From the NCBI GenBank assembly GCA_965223585.1, contig CBDCWW010000022.1, positions 434,001-498,000 on the forward strand: a stretch of 64,000 nucleotides of DNA, in the 5' to 3' direction. The notes beneath the pieces were generated by a model, which had not been told where the DNA came from, made no database searches, and saw only the letters and a list, made by a program, of their open reading frames with translations. The stretch is from CBDCVN01 sp965223585 (GTDB taxonomy: Bacteria > Deinococcota > Deinococci > Deinococcales > Trueperaceae). The position numbers and the translations under genes are program-made. Of the stretch, positions 41,284 to 50,246 are shown piece by piece (the first letter of the stretch is position 1; each line of letters starts with the position of its first letter).

Positions 41284-42395
41284 TGGCATTTGGATTTAGT
41301 TACACCTTTCCTGCAATTAGAGGTACTCAAGCTGGACAAGACTATTATGTCGCAATGTGCCCCCTAAAATTACTGCCAAGGATCTTCCTTTTTGACGAAT
41401 CCTCCGTACCTGCAGAACTAAGAGCTCAGCGGAATTTAAACACGGCTCGAGTACCCGAAATAAAACGCTATATCATCGAAAATATGGATAGCTACGCATT
41501 TTCAGCAATCACTGCATCTATAGATGGAGATGTCCGTTTTGAGGCTGCAGCCATGTCTGACGATTCGCAAGACGTTGGATTATTGATTGTACCTATGTCT
41601 GCAAAGTTCATTATTAATGATGGTCAGCACCGAAGGGCAGCGATAGAAGCAGCACTCGAGGAGCAACCAGAATTAGGTGATGAGACAATAGCCGTCGTTT
41701 TATACTTAGACACAGACTTAAAACGAAGTCAGCAACTTTTTGCGGACTTAAATCAACATGCTCAAAAACCCAGTAAATCCATTAGTATCCTTTATGAACA
41801 ACGTGAACCCCTTGCCCTACTTGCACGCGACCTCGCTAACAATCACTTACCTTTTAAAGGGCTCACTGAAATGGAGAAAACGTCTATCTCTAATCGCTCA
41901 ATTTATTTCTTTACTTTAAGTGCAATATACCAAGCTACAGGAGCACTTCTAAACAAAAAGAAGAAAGACAAAATCTCAGAAAACGAAGAAGTTTTAGCAA
42001 GGTCTTACTGGAAAGAACTGCTAAAGGTCTTACCAGAATGGCAGCAAGTTGTTAAGAAGGACGTTCGCAGCAATGAAATTAGGAGAGATTTTGTTCATGC
42101 TCATGCAGTTACATTACATGCATTTGGTATGGCTGGAAGAACTTTGCTCCAAGAAGAACCCAAAGATTGGAAGAAGTATCTCAAAAAACTTAAAGCTATT
42201 GATTGGCGTAAAGCAAATACTTCCCTATGGGAAGGTCGGGCCATGAGTGGGGGTCAAATGAGCAAGGCAAGACAAAACGTGCAGCTCACCACAAACTTGA
42301 TAAAATCTATTCTGGAACTTTCTCTTTCACCTGAAGAACAAAAACTAGAAGATAAATTTCAAAATACTCAAGACAATTCTGAAGGGGAATTATAA
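41283..42395 (+). CDS. dndB: DndB, DGQHR-domain regulator of DNA phosphorothioation
   Basis: The 370-residue protein has the diagnostic DGQHR at residues 113-117. DndB is not needed for sulfur insertion; it modulates modification and represses the operon in studied hosts. It is first in the operon dndB-C-D-E-A. The stop and the dndC start overlap by one base. The ATG lies in a hairpin that may control its own translation. Confidence 0.92.
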   Translation: MAFGFSYTFPAIRGTQAGQDYYVAMCPLKLLPRIFLFDESSVPAELRAQRNLNTARVPEIKRYIIENMDSYAFSAITASIDGDVRFEAAAMSDDSQDVGLLIVPMSAKFIINDGQHRRAAIEAALEEQPELGDETIAVVLYLDTDLKRSQQLFADLNQHAQKPSKSISILYEQREPLALLARDLANNHLPFKGLTEMEKTSISNRSIYFFTLSAIYQATGALLNKKKKDKISENEEVLARSYWKELLKVLPEWQQVVKKDVRSNEIRRDFVHAHAVTLHAFGMAGRTLLQEEPKDWKKYLKKLKAIDWRKANTSLWEGRAMSGGQMSKARQNVQLTTNLIKSILELSLSPEEQKLEDKFQNTQDNSEGEL

Positions 42396-43819
42396 TGACT
42401 GACTCTAATTCTAAAAGTACTTCTGTTTTTGAATATAGGAATATTGGGGAAATTTATCAAGAAATACGAGACTTGTACTTACAGCAAGAACGTCCTTGGG
42501 TCATTGGCTATAGTGGAGGCAAAGATTCAACAGCTACACTGCAGGTTGTTTGGAAAGCTCTAGAAGGACTTGAAAAGTTAAAACGCAAATACCCTGTTTA
42601 TGTTATAGCTTCTGATACTCAAGTTGAAACACCAGTTATTGTAAATTACATTGATACTACACTAAATCAAATTAACAAAGCTGCCAAAAAGCAAAAAATG
42701 CCTTTTGAGGCAAACAAAGTTGTTCCTGTTCTTAGCGATACTTTTTGGGTCAATTTAATAGGTCGTGGTTATCCTGCACCAACTAGCGTTTTTCGTTGGT
42801 GTACAGGTCGAATGAAAATTAAACCTGCCAATGCCTTCATAGAACAAAAAGTCTCTGAACATGGTGAAGTCATAATGGTTTTAGGGGTTCGCAAAGCCGA
42901 AAGTGCAACCCGTGAACAACTTATGAATACTTATCAAGTACAGGGACACGTATTAAGAAGGCACGTTTCATTACGTGGTGCCTATGTTTATGCACCTATA
43001 GCAGACTTTACAACAGATGATGTTTGGACATATCTCTTTCAAGTACCCTCTCCGTGGGGTAGTAATAATCGTGATTTAGCAGCAATGTACCGCAATGCCA
43101 GCGCAGGTGAATGTCCTTTAGTTATCGATACATCAACAGCTTCTTGTGGTAATTCACGGTTTGGTTGTTGGGTATGTACGGTTACAAGTAAAGATTCTTC
43201 TATGGAAGCAATGGTAGATAACGGTGAAGAATGGCTCGAGCCTCTATTAGAATTCAGAAATTGGCTCCAAGAAACAACAAACCCAGAGAAAAAACGTGAG
43301 TACAGAGACATTAAAGGTCGTGATGGTCGCATTATCTTGAAGAAAGATGGAACTGCAGCAGCTCGTACGTATAAACTTGATGTAAGTAGGCAAATGCTTA
43401 GAAAAGTTTTAGAATTACAAAAGCGCATTCAAAAGGATGGTCCTGACCCAGATACACAACTAATTTCAAATGAAGAAGTAATGGAAATACGCAGAATATG
43501 GAGAACTGAAAGACAAGATTGGGAAGATTCAGTGCCTGAAATTTATGAGGCTGTAGCTGGTCATAGTCTTGACTGGTTAATTGATGACGATGCACATTTT
43601 GATAGTAGCCAGAAGCAACTTTTAGAAAACATTTGTGTTGAATATGATGTTCCTTTTGAACTCCTTGCTAAACTTCTTGAAGCTGAAAAACAAACACATG
43701 GCATGGCATATCGGGCCAATATCCAAAAACGTCTTCATGCTATTCTAAATGAAGAATGGCGCAGTGAAAACGAAGTTATTGATGATTCTGAAATTGTTTA
43801 CCAACCTAAGATTTTTTAA
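42395..43819 (+). CDS. dndC: DndC, PAPS reductase-like sulfur transferase
   Basis: DndC is the 4Fe-4S ATP-pyrophosphatase that activates the DNA backbone for sulfur. The 474-residue protein has the PP-loop SGGKDST at residues 40-46 and a cysteine cluster typical of DndC: one in ECPLV, one in TASCGNSR and two in GCWVCT, enough for the cluster. A basic helical C-terminal region follows. It overlaps dndB by one base and is separated from dndD by two bases. Confidence 0.95.
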   Translation: MTDSNSKSTSVFEYRNIGEIYQEIRDLYLQQERPWVIGYSGGKDSTATLQVVWKALEGLEKLKRKYPVYVIASDTQVETPVIVNYIDTTLNQINKAAKKQKMPFEANKVVPVLSDTFWVNLIGRGYPAPTSVFRWCTGRMKIKPANAFIEQKVSEHGEVIMVLGVRKAESATREQLMNTYQVQGHVLRRHVSLRGAYVYAPIADFTTDDVWTYLFQVPSPWGSNNRDLAAMYRNASAGECPLVIDTSTASCGNSRFGCWVCTVTSKDSSMEAMVDNGEEWLEPLLEFRNWLQETTNPEKKREYRDIKGRDGRIILKKDGTAAARTYKLDVSRQMLRKVLELQKRIQKDGPDPDTQLISNEEVMEIRRIWRTERQDWEDSVPEIYEAVAGHSLDWLIDDDAHFDSSQKQLLENICVEYDVPFELLAKLLEAEKQTHGMAYRANIQKRLHAILNEEWRSENEVIDDSEIVYQPKIF

Positions 43820-43821
43820 TA

Positions 43822-45831
43822 ATGCGGTTTTTAGAGCTTAAGGTAAATAACATTGGGGTTTTTAAAGGAAGACACTCATTCGATTTGAGTAATGGTTTTC
43901 AAAAACCAATGACCATAATTGGAGGCCATAACGGAGCTGGCAAGACAACCTTATTTAGAGCTTTACCGTTAGTTCTTCATGGTTCAATGAGTCTAGGAGA
44001 TAGAATCACACAACGGGCTTATAGCGCATTCCTAAATGATTTATTACACCGTAAAACAACTGAACAAACACCCTACAAAGAACATGCTTCAGTTGAAGCT
44101 AAAATTGAATATGTAAAATCAAGTGAAATTAGAACCGTTTCTCTTAAAAGAGAGTGGCAGGTCAACAGTAGTACAATTAAAGAAACGCTAAGCCTAAAAA
44201 AAGATAAAGAAACATTGATTGAAGAAGAGGCACAAACATGGATTAATGATTTTATACCCATAAGTCTTATTCCCATTAGTTTTTTTGATGCTGAGGAGCT
44301 AAGTACCTTAACAACATCAGAGAAACGTAATGATCTTCTTAAGGAAACCCTCCATAGGTTGCTTGGTCTGCACCTAATTAACAGATTAAAAATTGACCTC
44401 AAACAATTCGTCTTAAAGCAAGGTGGGGGACAAGATATAGAAAAAATAAAAAAGAATATGTTAAAAGAGCAATCTTTACTCGAGAAACTAGACAAATCGC
44501 TAACAAAACTCAAAGAAAAAGAATCAAACCTAAATCTTCAATTGAAAACATTTGAGCAATCCCTAGAAAAAGAAGAAGGGAAACTACTTTCCGAAGGAGG
44601 TGCCTACGCTCAAAAACGCCCTAAGCTACAAAAAAAATTAAAACAGAAAACAGAAGAAGTGGATAATATAAGTAATGAACTTAAGCAATTATGTGCTGAG
44701 TTATTACCATTTACGCTTGCTCCAAAACTAAACTCTGCCCTATCTGAACAACTTACTCTTGATCTTGAAAATCAAAGAGAACACTTAGTTGCTGAGCAGT
44801 GGAGTACAAAAACAAGTGCGATTATTGAAGAGTTAAAGCAATCAGAGTTTTGGGAAGATGTAGGTTCTATACCCAAGAAAACAATTAGAACCTTGACGAT
44901 CAAAATTGAAGCCTTACTAAAAAAAGATGGTGTTGATGAAGATATTCTTATCCTTCATGATCTTGCAAGCTCAGAGTATCAGCACTTGAGTAATTGGATT
45001 AATACTAGTCAAGCACTCCCAAAAGAAATCAGCAAGTTAGAAAAGCAGCTCAGAAAAGCAAGAGCCGATCAGGGTTATTTAGAGCAGCAACTTGCCAGCG
45101 CACCAGAAGATAGCAGCCTCAGTGCTATATACAAAGAAATTAGTAAAATTCAAAAAGAAATAAGCAAACTCAAAAAGAAGCAAATTGACTTAAGTAAAAA
45201 GTTAGGCTCTGCAGAAAAAGAAAGAAGTGACCAGCACAGAGTCTTTGACCGAGCAAGAAAAACCTTTGAAGCAGCCCTCAAAGCAAATAAAGGTACTGAA
45301 TTTGCTCAAAAAAGCCAGCAGGTTTTAAGATCATATCAAGATGCTTTATTACGAGAGCGACTTAGTCAACTCGAGCAACACCTCATTAATGCCTTTAATA
45401 CCATTTGCCGAAAAGAGCACCTTCTTAAAACTGCAATTATAGACCCAGAAAGTTTTGATATTGAGCTAAGAGGTACCAATAATCATCCAATAAACTTAGA
45501 TGACTTTTCCGCTGGAGAAAAGCAATTATTTGTATTAGCACTATTAAATGCACTTAGACAACTTACTCAAAGGGAACTTCCTCTTTTTATTGATACGCCA
45601 TTTGCTCGTTTAGATGAAAACCATCGCCAACGGCTTCTTGAAGGTTATTTCCCTAGTACTAGTCAGCAAATTATTTTATTCACGACAGATGTTGAGCTAC
45701 AAGTACTTATCCAACCAAAACCAAATACAGAGATAAGCCGACTCTATCATCTAACAAATGATCCCAAACAAGGACATACCCTAGTAAAATGCCAAGACTT
45801 CAACCAAGAGGAACTTAGTCATGTCGCTTAG
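43822..45831 (+). CDS. dndD: DndD, SMC-like ATPase of DNA phosphorothioation
   Basis: The 669-residue protein has an N-terminal Walker A (GGHNGAGKTTLF), a long coiled coil from about residue 195 to 520, then the ABC signature (DFSAGEKQLF) and Walker B (PLFIDTPFARLD). DndD supplies ATPase activity, perhaps nicking or opening the DNA for DndC and DndE. It overlaps dndE by 11 bases. Confidence 0.95.
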   Translation: MRFLELKVNNIGVFKGRHSFDLSNGFQKPMTIIGGHNGAGKTTLFRALPLVLHGSMSLGDRITQRAYSAFLNDLLHRKTTEQTPYKEHASVEAKIEYVKSSEIRTVSLKREWQVNSSTIKETLSLKKDKETLIEEEAQTWINDFIPISLIPISFFDAEELSTLTTSEKRNDLLKETLHRLLGLHLINRLKIDLKQFVLKQGGGQDIEKIKKNMLKEQSLLEKLDKSLTKLKEKESNLNLQLKTFEQSLEKEEGKLLSEGGAYAQKRPKLQKKLKQKTEEVDNISNELKQLCAELLPFTLAPKLNSALSEQLTLDLENQREHLVAEQWSTKTSAIIEELKQSEFWEDVGSIPKKTIRTLTIKIEALLKKDGVDEDILILHDLASSEYQHLSNWINTSQALPKEISKLEKQLRKARADQGYLEQQLASAPEDSSLSAIYKEISKIQKEISKLKKKQIDLSKKLGSAEKERSDQHRVFDRARKTFEAALKANKGTEFAQKSQQVLRSYQDALLRERLSQLEQHLINAFNTICRKEHLLKTAIIDPESFDIELRGTNNHPINLDDFSAGEKQLFVLALLNALRQLTQRELPLFIDTPFARLDENHRQRLLEGYFPSTSQQIILFTTDVELQVLIQPKPNTEISRLYHLTNDPKQGHTLVKCQDFNQEELSHVA

Positions 45832-46198
45832 TCGTGTATATGTAGATGAACAAGTAGAACGCAGCTTACGTAATCTGCAAGCCCGTACTCAACTCACACC
45901 TAATTTACTATGCAGAATAGGTTTTTGTTACTCACTAAGCGATAAGGGTATTCCTGACCCTAAGCTTTATCAAGATGGTCGTGGCAAAGAGTTTAACTTA
46001 AGTACATTGACAGGCGAATATAATGAATACTTTTTTGCACTCCTTAGACAACGTTTGTATAAAGATGGTGTGGACATAGAAGACAATTTTGAGGATCAGT
46101 TTATTGCCCATATCAGCCGAGGGGTCATTAATTTAAATATGCGCGTGCAAAACATAGAAGATATTGCTAAGCTTGTTACTGACGCAAATAAAAGCTAA
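45821..46198 (+). CDS. dndE: DndE, DNA-binding subunit of DNA phosphorothioation
   Basis: The 125-residue protein resembles DndE throughout (for example LTPNLLCRIGFCYSLSDKG). DndE binds nicked DNA and joins DndC and DndD in the modification complex. It begins within the end of dndD and is followed 15 bases later by the cysteine desulfurase. Confidence 0.92.
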   Translation: MSLSRVYVDEQVERSLRNLQARTQLTPNLLCRIGFCYSLSDKGIPDPKLYQDGRGKEFNLSTLTGEYNEYFFALLRQRLYKDGVDIEDNFEDQFIAHISRGVINLNMRVQNIEDIAKLVTDANKS

Positions 46199-46213
46199 TG
46201 GAGTAACCCAAAG

Positions 46214-47380
46214 ATGGCACATGAGATCATTTATCTAGACCACCACGCAACTACCCCTGTAGATTCGAGCGTGCTCGAGGCAATGCTGCCATATTTCACA
46301 GAAACCTTTGGCAACGCTGCCAGTACAGATCATGTTTACGGTGCTGAAGCCAAACGTGCAGTTGATGCAGCCAGAAAACAGGTAGCCACAGGCATAGGTG
46401 CCCAAGATGATGAAATGATCTTTACAAGTGGAGCTACAGAAGCTAACAACCTCTCTATTATTGGTGCAGCTGAAAGGTATGAGGATCGTGGTAGGCATAT
46501 CATTACCTGTGTCACAGAACACAAAGCCGTACTTGACACCTGCCAATACCTAGAAAGAAAAGGTTGGCAAATCACCTACTTACCCGTTGATCAACAAGGC
46601 ATGATTGACCTTGATAACCTTCGCAATGCAATCAGCTCTGAAACTGTATTAGTATCCCTCATGGCAGCTAACAATGAAATTGGTGTGCTAGCTCCTCTAA
46701 AAGAAATTGGGAAGATTACTCGTGAGCACAACATTTTATTTCACACTGATGCTACCCAAGCTATAGGGCATATACCGATAGATGTCGGAGCCATGAACAT
46801 TGATTTACTATCACTATCAGGACATAAGATTTATGGGCCGAAGGGTATTGGTGCTTTGTATGTGCGCAAACGCAACCCTCGTGTTCATCTAGTTGAACAA
46901 ATACATGGTGGCGGACACGAGCGTGGTATGCGCTCTGGCACATTGAATGTACCCAGCATTGTTGGCCTCGGTAAAGCTGTTGAGGTTGCTGTTAAAATAA
47001 TGCCTGAAGAAAGTAAGCGTTTATGTAGTCTTAGAAATAATTTCTGGCAAGGATTAAAGGGAAATATGGAAAACATTGAACTCAATGGGCATCCTATACA
47101 AAGGCTGCCAAATAACCTTAGTGTTGCTATCTTGGGTGTAGAGAATCGTTCCTTGTTAGTGCAATTAAATGACCACTTAGCTATTTCAACGGGATCTGCC
47201 TGCACAACTGCCAAAGTTGAGTCCTCACATGTAATTAAAGCACTTGGTTATGGGGAAGATAGAGCACATTATTCTTTAAGGTTTGGTTTAGGACGTATCA
47301 ATACAGAACAAGATATAAACTTTGCTATTGAGCTCTTATCATCATCAGTGAAACGTTTAAGGCAGCTTGTTTTGGCTTGA
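46214..47380 (+). CDS. dndA: DndA, cysteine desulfurase supplying sulfur
   Basis: The 388-residue protein is a NifS/IscS-type PLP enzyme. It opens with YLDHHATTPVD, binds PLP on K205 (SGHKIYGPKG) and uses C330 (GSACTT) to take sulfur from cysteine for DndC. Its place after dndE rather than apart, on the same strand, makes this operon self-sufficient for sulfur supply. A decayed copy of its 3' end lies at 50082. Confidence 0.95.
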   Translation: MAHEIIYLDHHATTPVDSSVLEAMLPYFTETFGNAASTDHVYGAEAKRAVDAARKQVATGIGAQDDEMIFTSGATEANNLSIIGAAERYEDRGRHIITCVTEHKAVLDTCQYLERKGWQITYLPVDQQGMIDLDNLRNAISSETVLVSLMAANNEIGVLAPLKEIGKITREHNILFHTDATQAIGHIPIDVGAMNIDLLSLSGHKIYGPKGIGALYVRKRNPRVHLVEQIHGGGHERGMRSGTLNVPSIVGLGKAVEVAVKIMPEESKRLCSLRNNFWQGLKGNMENIELNGHPIQRLPNNLSVAILGVENRSLLVQLNDHLAISTGSACTTAKVESSHVIKALGYGEDRAHYSLRFGLGRINTEQDINFAIELLSSSVKRLRQLVLA

Positions 47381-47394
47381 AAGAAAGGAACATT

Positions 47395-48003
47395 ATGGCA
47401 GTCTATTTCCACGGAAACTTTGGGCTAAACCGACCTTACATGGCCGGTATTCTTAAGCAGGCCCTTAAAAACCCTTCAAAAAAAGACGCTGACCTTGCTA
47501 AACCCTTTGGTTACAAAGCCCCCTTCGCAGCTAAGTATAGAACTTGGCTGGAAAAAACAGGCATTATTAAGGCTGGTTTACCAGTGCAATTAACGCCAGC
47601 AGGTGAAGTTATTTGGGAAAAAGATTCTGGGCTCGAGTCACTAACTACACAATGGTTTATGCACTGGGAACTCACGCAAGACCCCGTTAAAGCAGAAACT
47701 TGGCACTTCTTCATCAATGAATTTTTGCCAAAGCACAAAACCTTTACCAAAGATGATCTTCTGATGGGGTTGGCAAAAAAACTGAGTGCCCATAGTGAAA
47801 AACATTTTGGTATGGGTAGTAAGATGAATGGTGTTATAGCTAGGAAGTTACTGGATTGCTATACTGAGGATGATTCTTTTGGTCAGCTTGGAATCCTAAT
47901 AGAAAAGGGGCAAACCTTCACAAAGGTTACACAGGTAAGCACTAAGGGGCCTTGGAAAACTGTTCAACAGTTTAATAAAGCACTTTCTTTGAATCGTAAG
48001 TGA
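47395..48003 (+). CDS. DUF4007 family protein, Dnd-associated
   Basis: The 202-residue protein starts MAVYFHGNFGLNRPYMAGIL, typical of DUF4007 proteins, which occur beside dnd and related operons. Its function is unknown. I chose ATG 47395 with AGGAA upstream rather than the TTG at 47377 that overlaps the dndA stop. It is the last gene closely linked to dndA. Confidence 0.87.
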   Translation: MAVYFHGNFGLNRPYMAGILKQALKNPSKKDADLAKPFGYKAPFAAKYRTWLEKTGIIKAGLPVQLTPAGEVIWEKDSGLESLTTQWFMHWELTQDPVKAETWHFFINEFLPKHKTFTKDDLLMGLAKKLSAHSEKHFGMGSKMNGVIARKLLDCYTEDDSFGQLGILIEKGQTFTKVTQVSTKGPWKTVQQFNKALSLNRK

Positions 48004-48047
48004 AGCGTTCAAGGCAACTTGTCTTTACCTAAAGGAGCTGGAAAAAG

Positions 48048-48377
48048 ATGAAGAAAAAGATGGACATTGAGTTTGAGGAAAGTTCTGGCAATATATTTGC
48101 TGATCTTGGTTTTGAAGATGCTGAGGAATTATATGCTCGAGGCCTCATTGGTTGCCATGTAGTGCAATTACTTAAAGAAAAAGACATGAAACAACGAGAA
48201 ATGGCAGAACTTTTAGGCGTTAAGCAAGCAGAGGTTTCACGCTTATTAAACGGTCATTTCAGCCGTTTTACAGTTGATAAACTGCTGGATTTTCTAAAAC
48301 GGATGAACCAAAAAGTTACCATTCAAATCAGCCCGCATAAACAGGGTGAACCCTATTACCATGTGGCTTTTGATTAA
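48048..48377 (+). CDS. XRE-family regulator (HigA-like), no toxin seen
   Basis: The 109-residue protein has a helix-turn-helix (KQREMAELLGVKQAEVSRLL) in a HigA-type setting (ending QISPHKQGEPYYHV). A HigB-like toxin normally precedes such a gene, but DUF4007 is there instead. It may be an orphan antitoxin or a regulator of the dnd operon. AAAGGAG lies upstream of the ATG. Confidence 0.85.
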   Translation: MKKKMDIEFEESSGNIFADLGFEDAEELYARGLIGCHVVQLLKEKDMKQREMAELLGVKQAEVSRLLNGHFSRFTVDKLLDFLKRMNQKVTIQISPHKQGEPYYHVAFD

Positions 48378-48411
48378 GATTTAATCCTTTGTTTATTTTT
48401 CCTGCTTAAAA

Positions 48412-48504
48412 AACAGCATTCGTAAATTCCACCCTACCCTATTAAAAACAATATATTCGTAGGGGTTCAAAAACTTGAACCCTTCCAAGCACAAATTCTC
48501 CCCA
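48412..48504. repeat. REP-type palindromic repeat, copy next to RAYT 3' end
   Basis: The palindrome GGGTTCAAAAACTTGAACCC (48463-48482) lies in a block of about 80 bases that recurs nearly unchanged at 49212-49292. Together they bracket the RAYT gene. Two more palindromes of the same kind are at 48806-48829 (24 bases, perfect, inside the RAYT gene) and 49423-49442. A shorter unit containing AAATTCCRCCCT recurs at 48422, 49186 and 49213. Confidence 0.8.
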
Positions 48505-48531
48505 ATACTATTCTAAATTTAGCTTCAATCA

Positions 48532-49137
48532 TTACGCATGGTATCTATCCTTTTGCCATGTGAGCGGATTATCATTGATGTATTCAGATATTTTAAAATA
48601 TGCCTGTTCATTTCGGATAATGCGCTCATAGAATCCCCTCTGCCAAATACTATGAATTTCCGTGTTTTGGCGGAACCATTTTGTGACACCAATTTTAAAC
48701 CCTCTAATAATTGAACCAATCGATTTGGGGATTACTTTTTGGTACTGGTTTGCTTTGGATGGGTGGTTGTTTTTTGGAGAATCATGCTGGAGGGTTTTGT
48801 TGTGAAAGGGTTCAAAATTTTGAACCCTTCGTTGCACTCTAGGGCAAGCCCCTACGTTTTCGTTGGTGATTTGTATAATGCCATGTACGTGATTGGGCAT
48901 AATTATGTATTCATACAATTTGGTCTCTGGGTAATGTTTAGGTATATCTTGCCAGCACCTTTGTGCAATATTACCCCCATCACTAAAAATCATCTTTGCG
49001 TTGTCGATGTCCCCAAACAAGGGTTCTTTATTCTTTGTACAAATAGTGATAAAATACAGATCTGCACACGAATAGTCATAACCTTTCAGACGAATAGATT
49101 TACGCTTATGGATTTCTGGATTATAAATTATTACCAC
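48532..49137 (-). CDS. REP-associated tyrosine transposase (RAYT, IS200-like)
   Basis: The 201-residue Y1 single-strand DNA transposase has the metal-binding MPNHVHG and a catalytic tyrosine near the C-terminus (candidates in GFYERII or AYFKISEYI). Such proteins mobilise or domesticate REP palindromes, and four related palindromes surround or lie within it. One palindrome codes for QNFEPFH in the middle of the protein. Confidence 0.92.
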   Translation of the reverse strand: MVIIYNPEIHKRKSIRLKGYDYSCADLYFITICTKNKEPLFGDIDNAKMIFSDGGNIAQRCWQDIPKHYPETKLYEYIIMPNHVHGIIQITNENVGACPRVQRRVQNFEPFHNKTLQHDSPKNNHPSKANQYQKVIPKSIGSIIRGFKIGVTKWFRQNTEIHSIWQRGFYERIIRNEQAYFKISEYINDNPLTWQKDRYHA

Positions 49138-49139
49138 TC

Positions 49140-49511
49140 CTTAATTCCAGCTTACCCTGTCACAAAACAACATTCACAAATTCCGCCCTACCTTATAACA
49201 AAATAACATTCGCAAATTCCACCCTGTCCTATTAAAAACAATATTTGTAGGGGTTCAAAAACTTGAACCCTTCCAAGCACAAATTCTCCCCAGTGTCATT
49301 CTAAATCTAGTTTCGATCACTAGGCGTAATATCTACCCTTTTGCCCTGTCAACAGATTATTATTTTTGTTTTGGACGGGTGGTTGTTTTTAAAGAATCAT
49401 GTTGGAGGATTTTGTTGTGGAAGGGTTCAAAATCTTGAACCCCTACATTTTCGTTGGTAATTTGTATGATTTCGTCTATGTGATTGGGCATAATTGTGTA
49501 AACTAATTATG
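49140..49511 (-). pseudogene. Decayed second RAYT copy with REP palindromes
   Basis: From about 49251 the plus-strand sequence repeats the RAYT gene and its flank with many changes and gaps: the palindrome block, then a stretch matching 48755-48830, then one matching 48856-48909 (ending ATTGGGCATAATT). Most of the gene is missing. It lies against the 3' end of the truncated ATPase gene at 49514, so its insertion probably cut that gene. Confidence 0.7.
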
Positions 49512-49513
49512 GA

Positions 49514-49984
49514 TTACAAGATCCGACTTCCAACCACATGCAAACCACACCCCACATCAATCTTTTCTGAGTAGAGAGTTTGGTCTAGGCGTTGAGCATC
49601 AACTTTATATTTTTCTGTATCTTGACGAAGCCCTAGCCTAATGGTACTTCCCAATTCGAATCGTGTTACATACTTATTTTTGAAATCTCCACTAGATTTA
49701 TTTCGTTTTGAATCATCTTTTGTAGACAGTAAGGTAAGGATTACATCACCTTTTTTGTGGGGAGCACGAATATAGCGATGCCATTCAACGCCTTGCACTA
49801 CATCAGAAAGCATTTCTCTACCTAAAAGGGAAAGTGCAATCATTTGGAGAATAGTAGTTTTGCCTGTCCCATTTTCACCAAGCAGGACAATCCATTTGCT
49901 TGGATTTCCATTCTCAGAGGTGAAGTTGAGCGAAATATCTTCTAATGGGGCTATTCTCTTTAAATTTACTTCTTCAAGGTACAT
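49514..49984 (-). pseudogene. Truncated AAA/SMC-type ATPase, N-terminal part only
   Basis: The 156-residue frame holds an ATP-binding N-terminus of the RecF/AAA_15-like kind, with Walker A GENGTGKTTIL (about residues 36-46). No Walker B or signature is present; the family is usually 400 or more residues long. The frame ends where the decayed RAYT copy begins. It may be the relic of a defence ATPase. Confidence 0.75.
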
Positions 49985-50074
49985 TATAAATCCTAAACAT
50001 TAGTGATTAAAGCGCTTGTTTATAGGAAAGATAAAACACATCTTTTTCTGAAATTTGTTTTGAGGTGAATCAAA

Positions 50075-50190
50075 ACAAGAAATAAACTTTGTTACTGAGC
50101 ACTTATCATCACCAGTAAAATGAAACATTTACAACTTGTCCTAATATAAAAAAATAAAGTGTGACCGTTTATTTCCATGATGGCTGAGGA
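50075..50190 (+). pseudogene. Fossil of the dndA 3' end and DUF4007 5' end
   Basis: Bases 50078-50140 follow the end of dndA closely (shared ATAAACTTTG and CTTATCATCA, with about 80% identity). Bases 50161-50180 resemble the start of the DUF4007 gene (TTTATTTCCA against CTATTTCCAC). Indels break any frame. A second dnd operon, or a duplicated junction, once stood here. The rest of 49985-50246 shows nothing else. Confidence 0.7.
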
Positions 50191-50246
50191 TTTAACTAAC
50201 CTTTCATAAGAATATTATCAAAACAGATGAAGAGATAATAAGCTAT

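Noticed and set aside
44073..44513. A 146-residue minus-strand protein
   Set aside because: It is a shadow of dndD with serine- and cysteine-rich low-complexity content typical of antisense to a coiled coil.
48739..49206. A 155-residue plus-strand protein
   Set aside because: It is the antisense of the RAYT gene.
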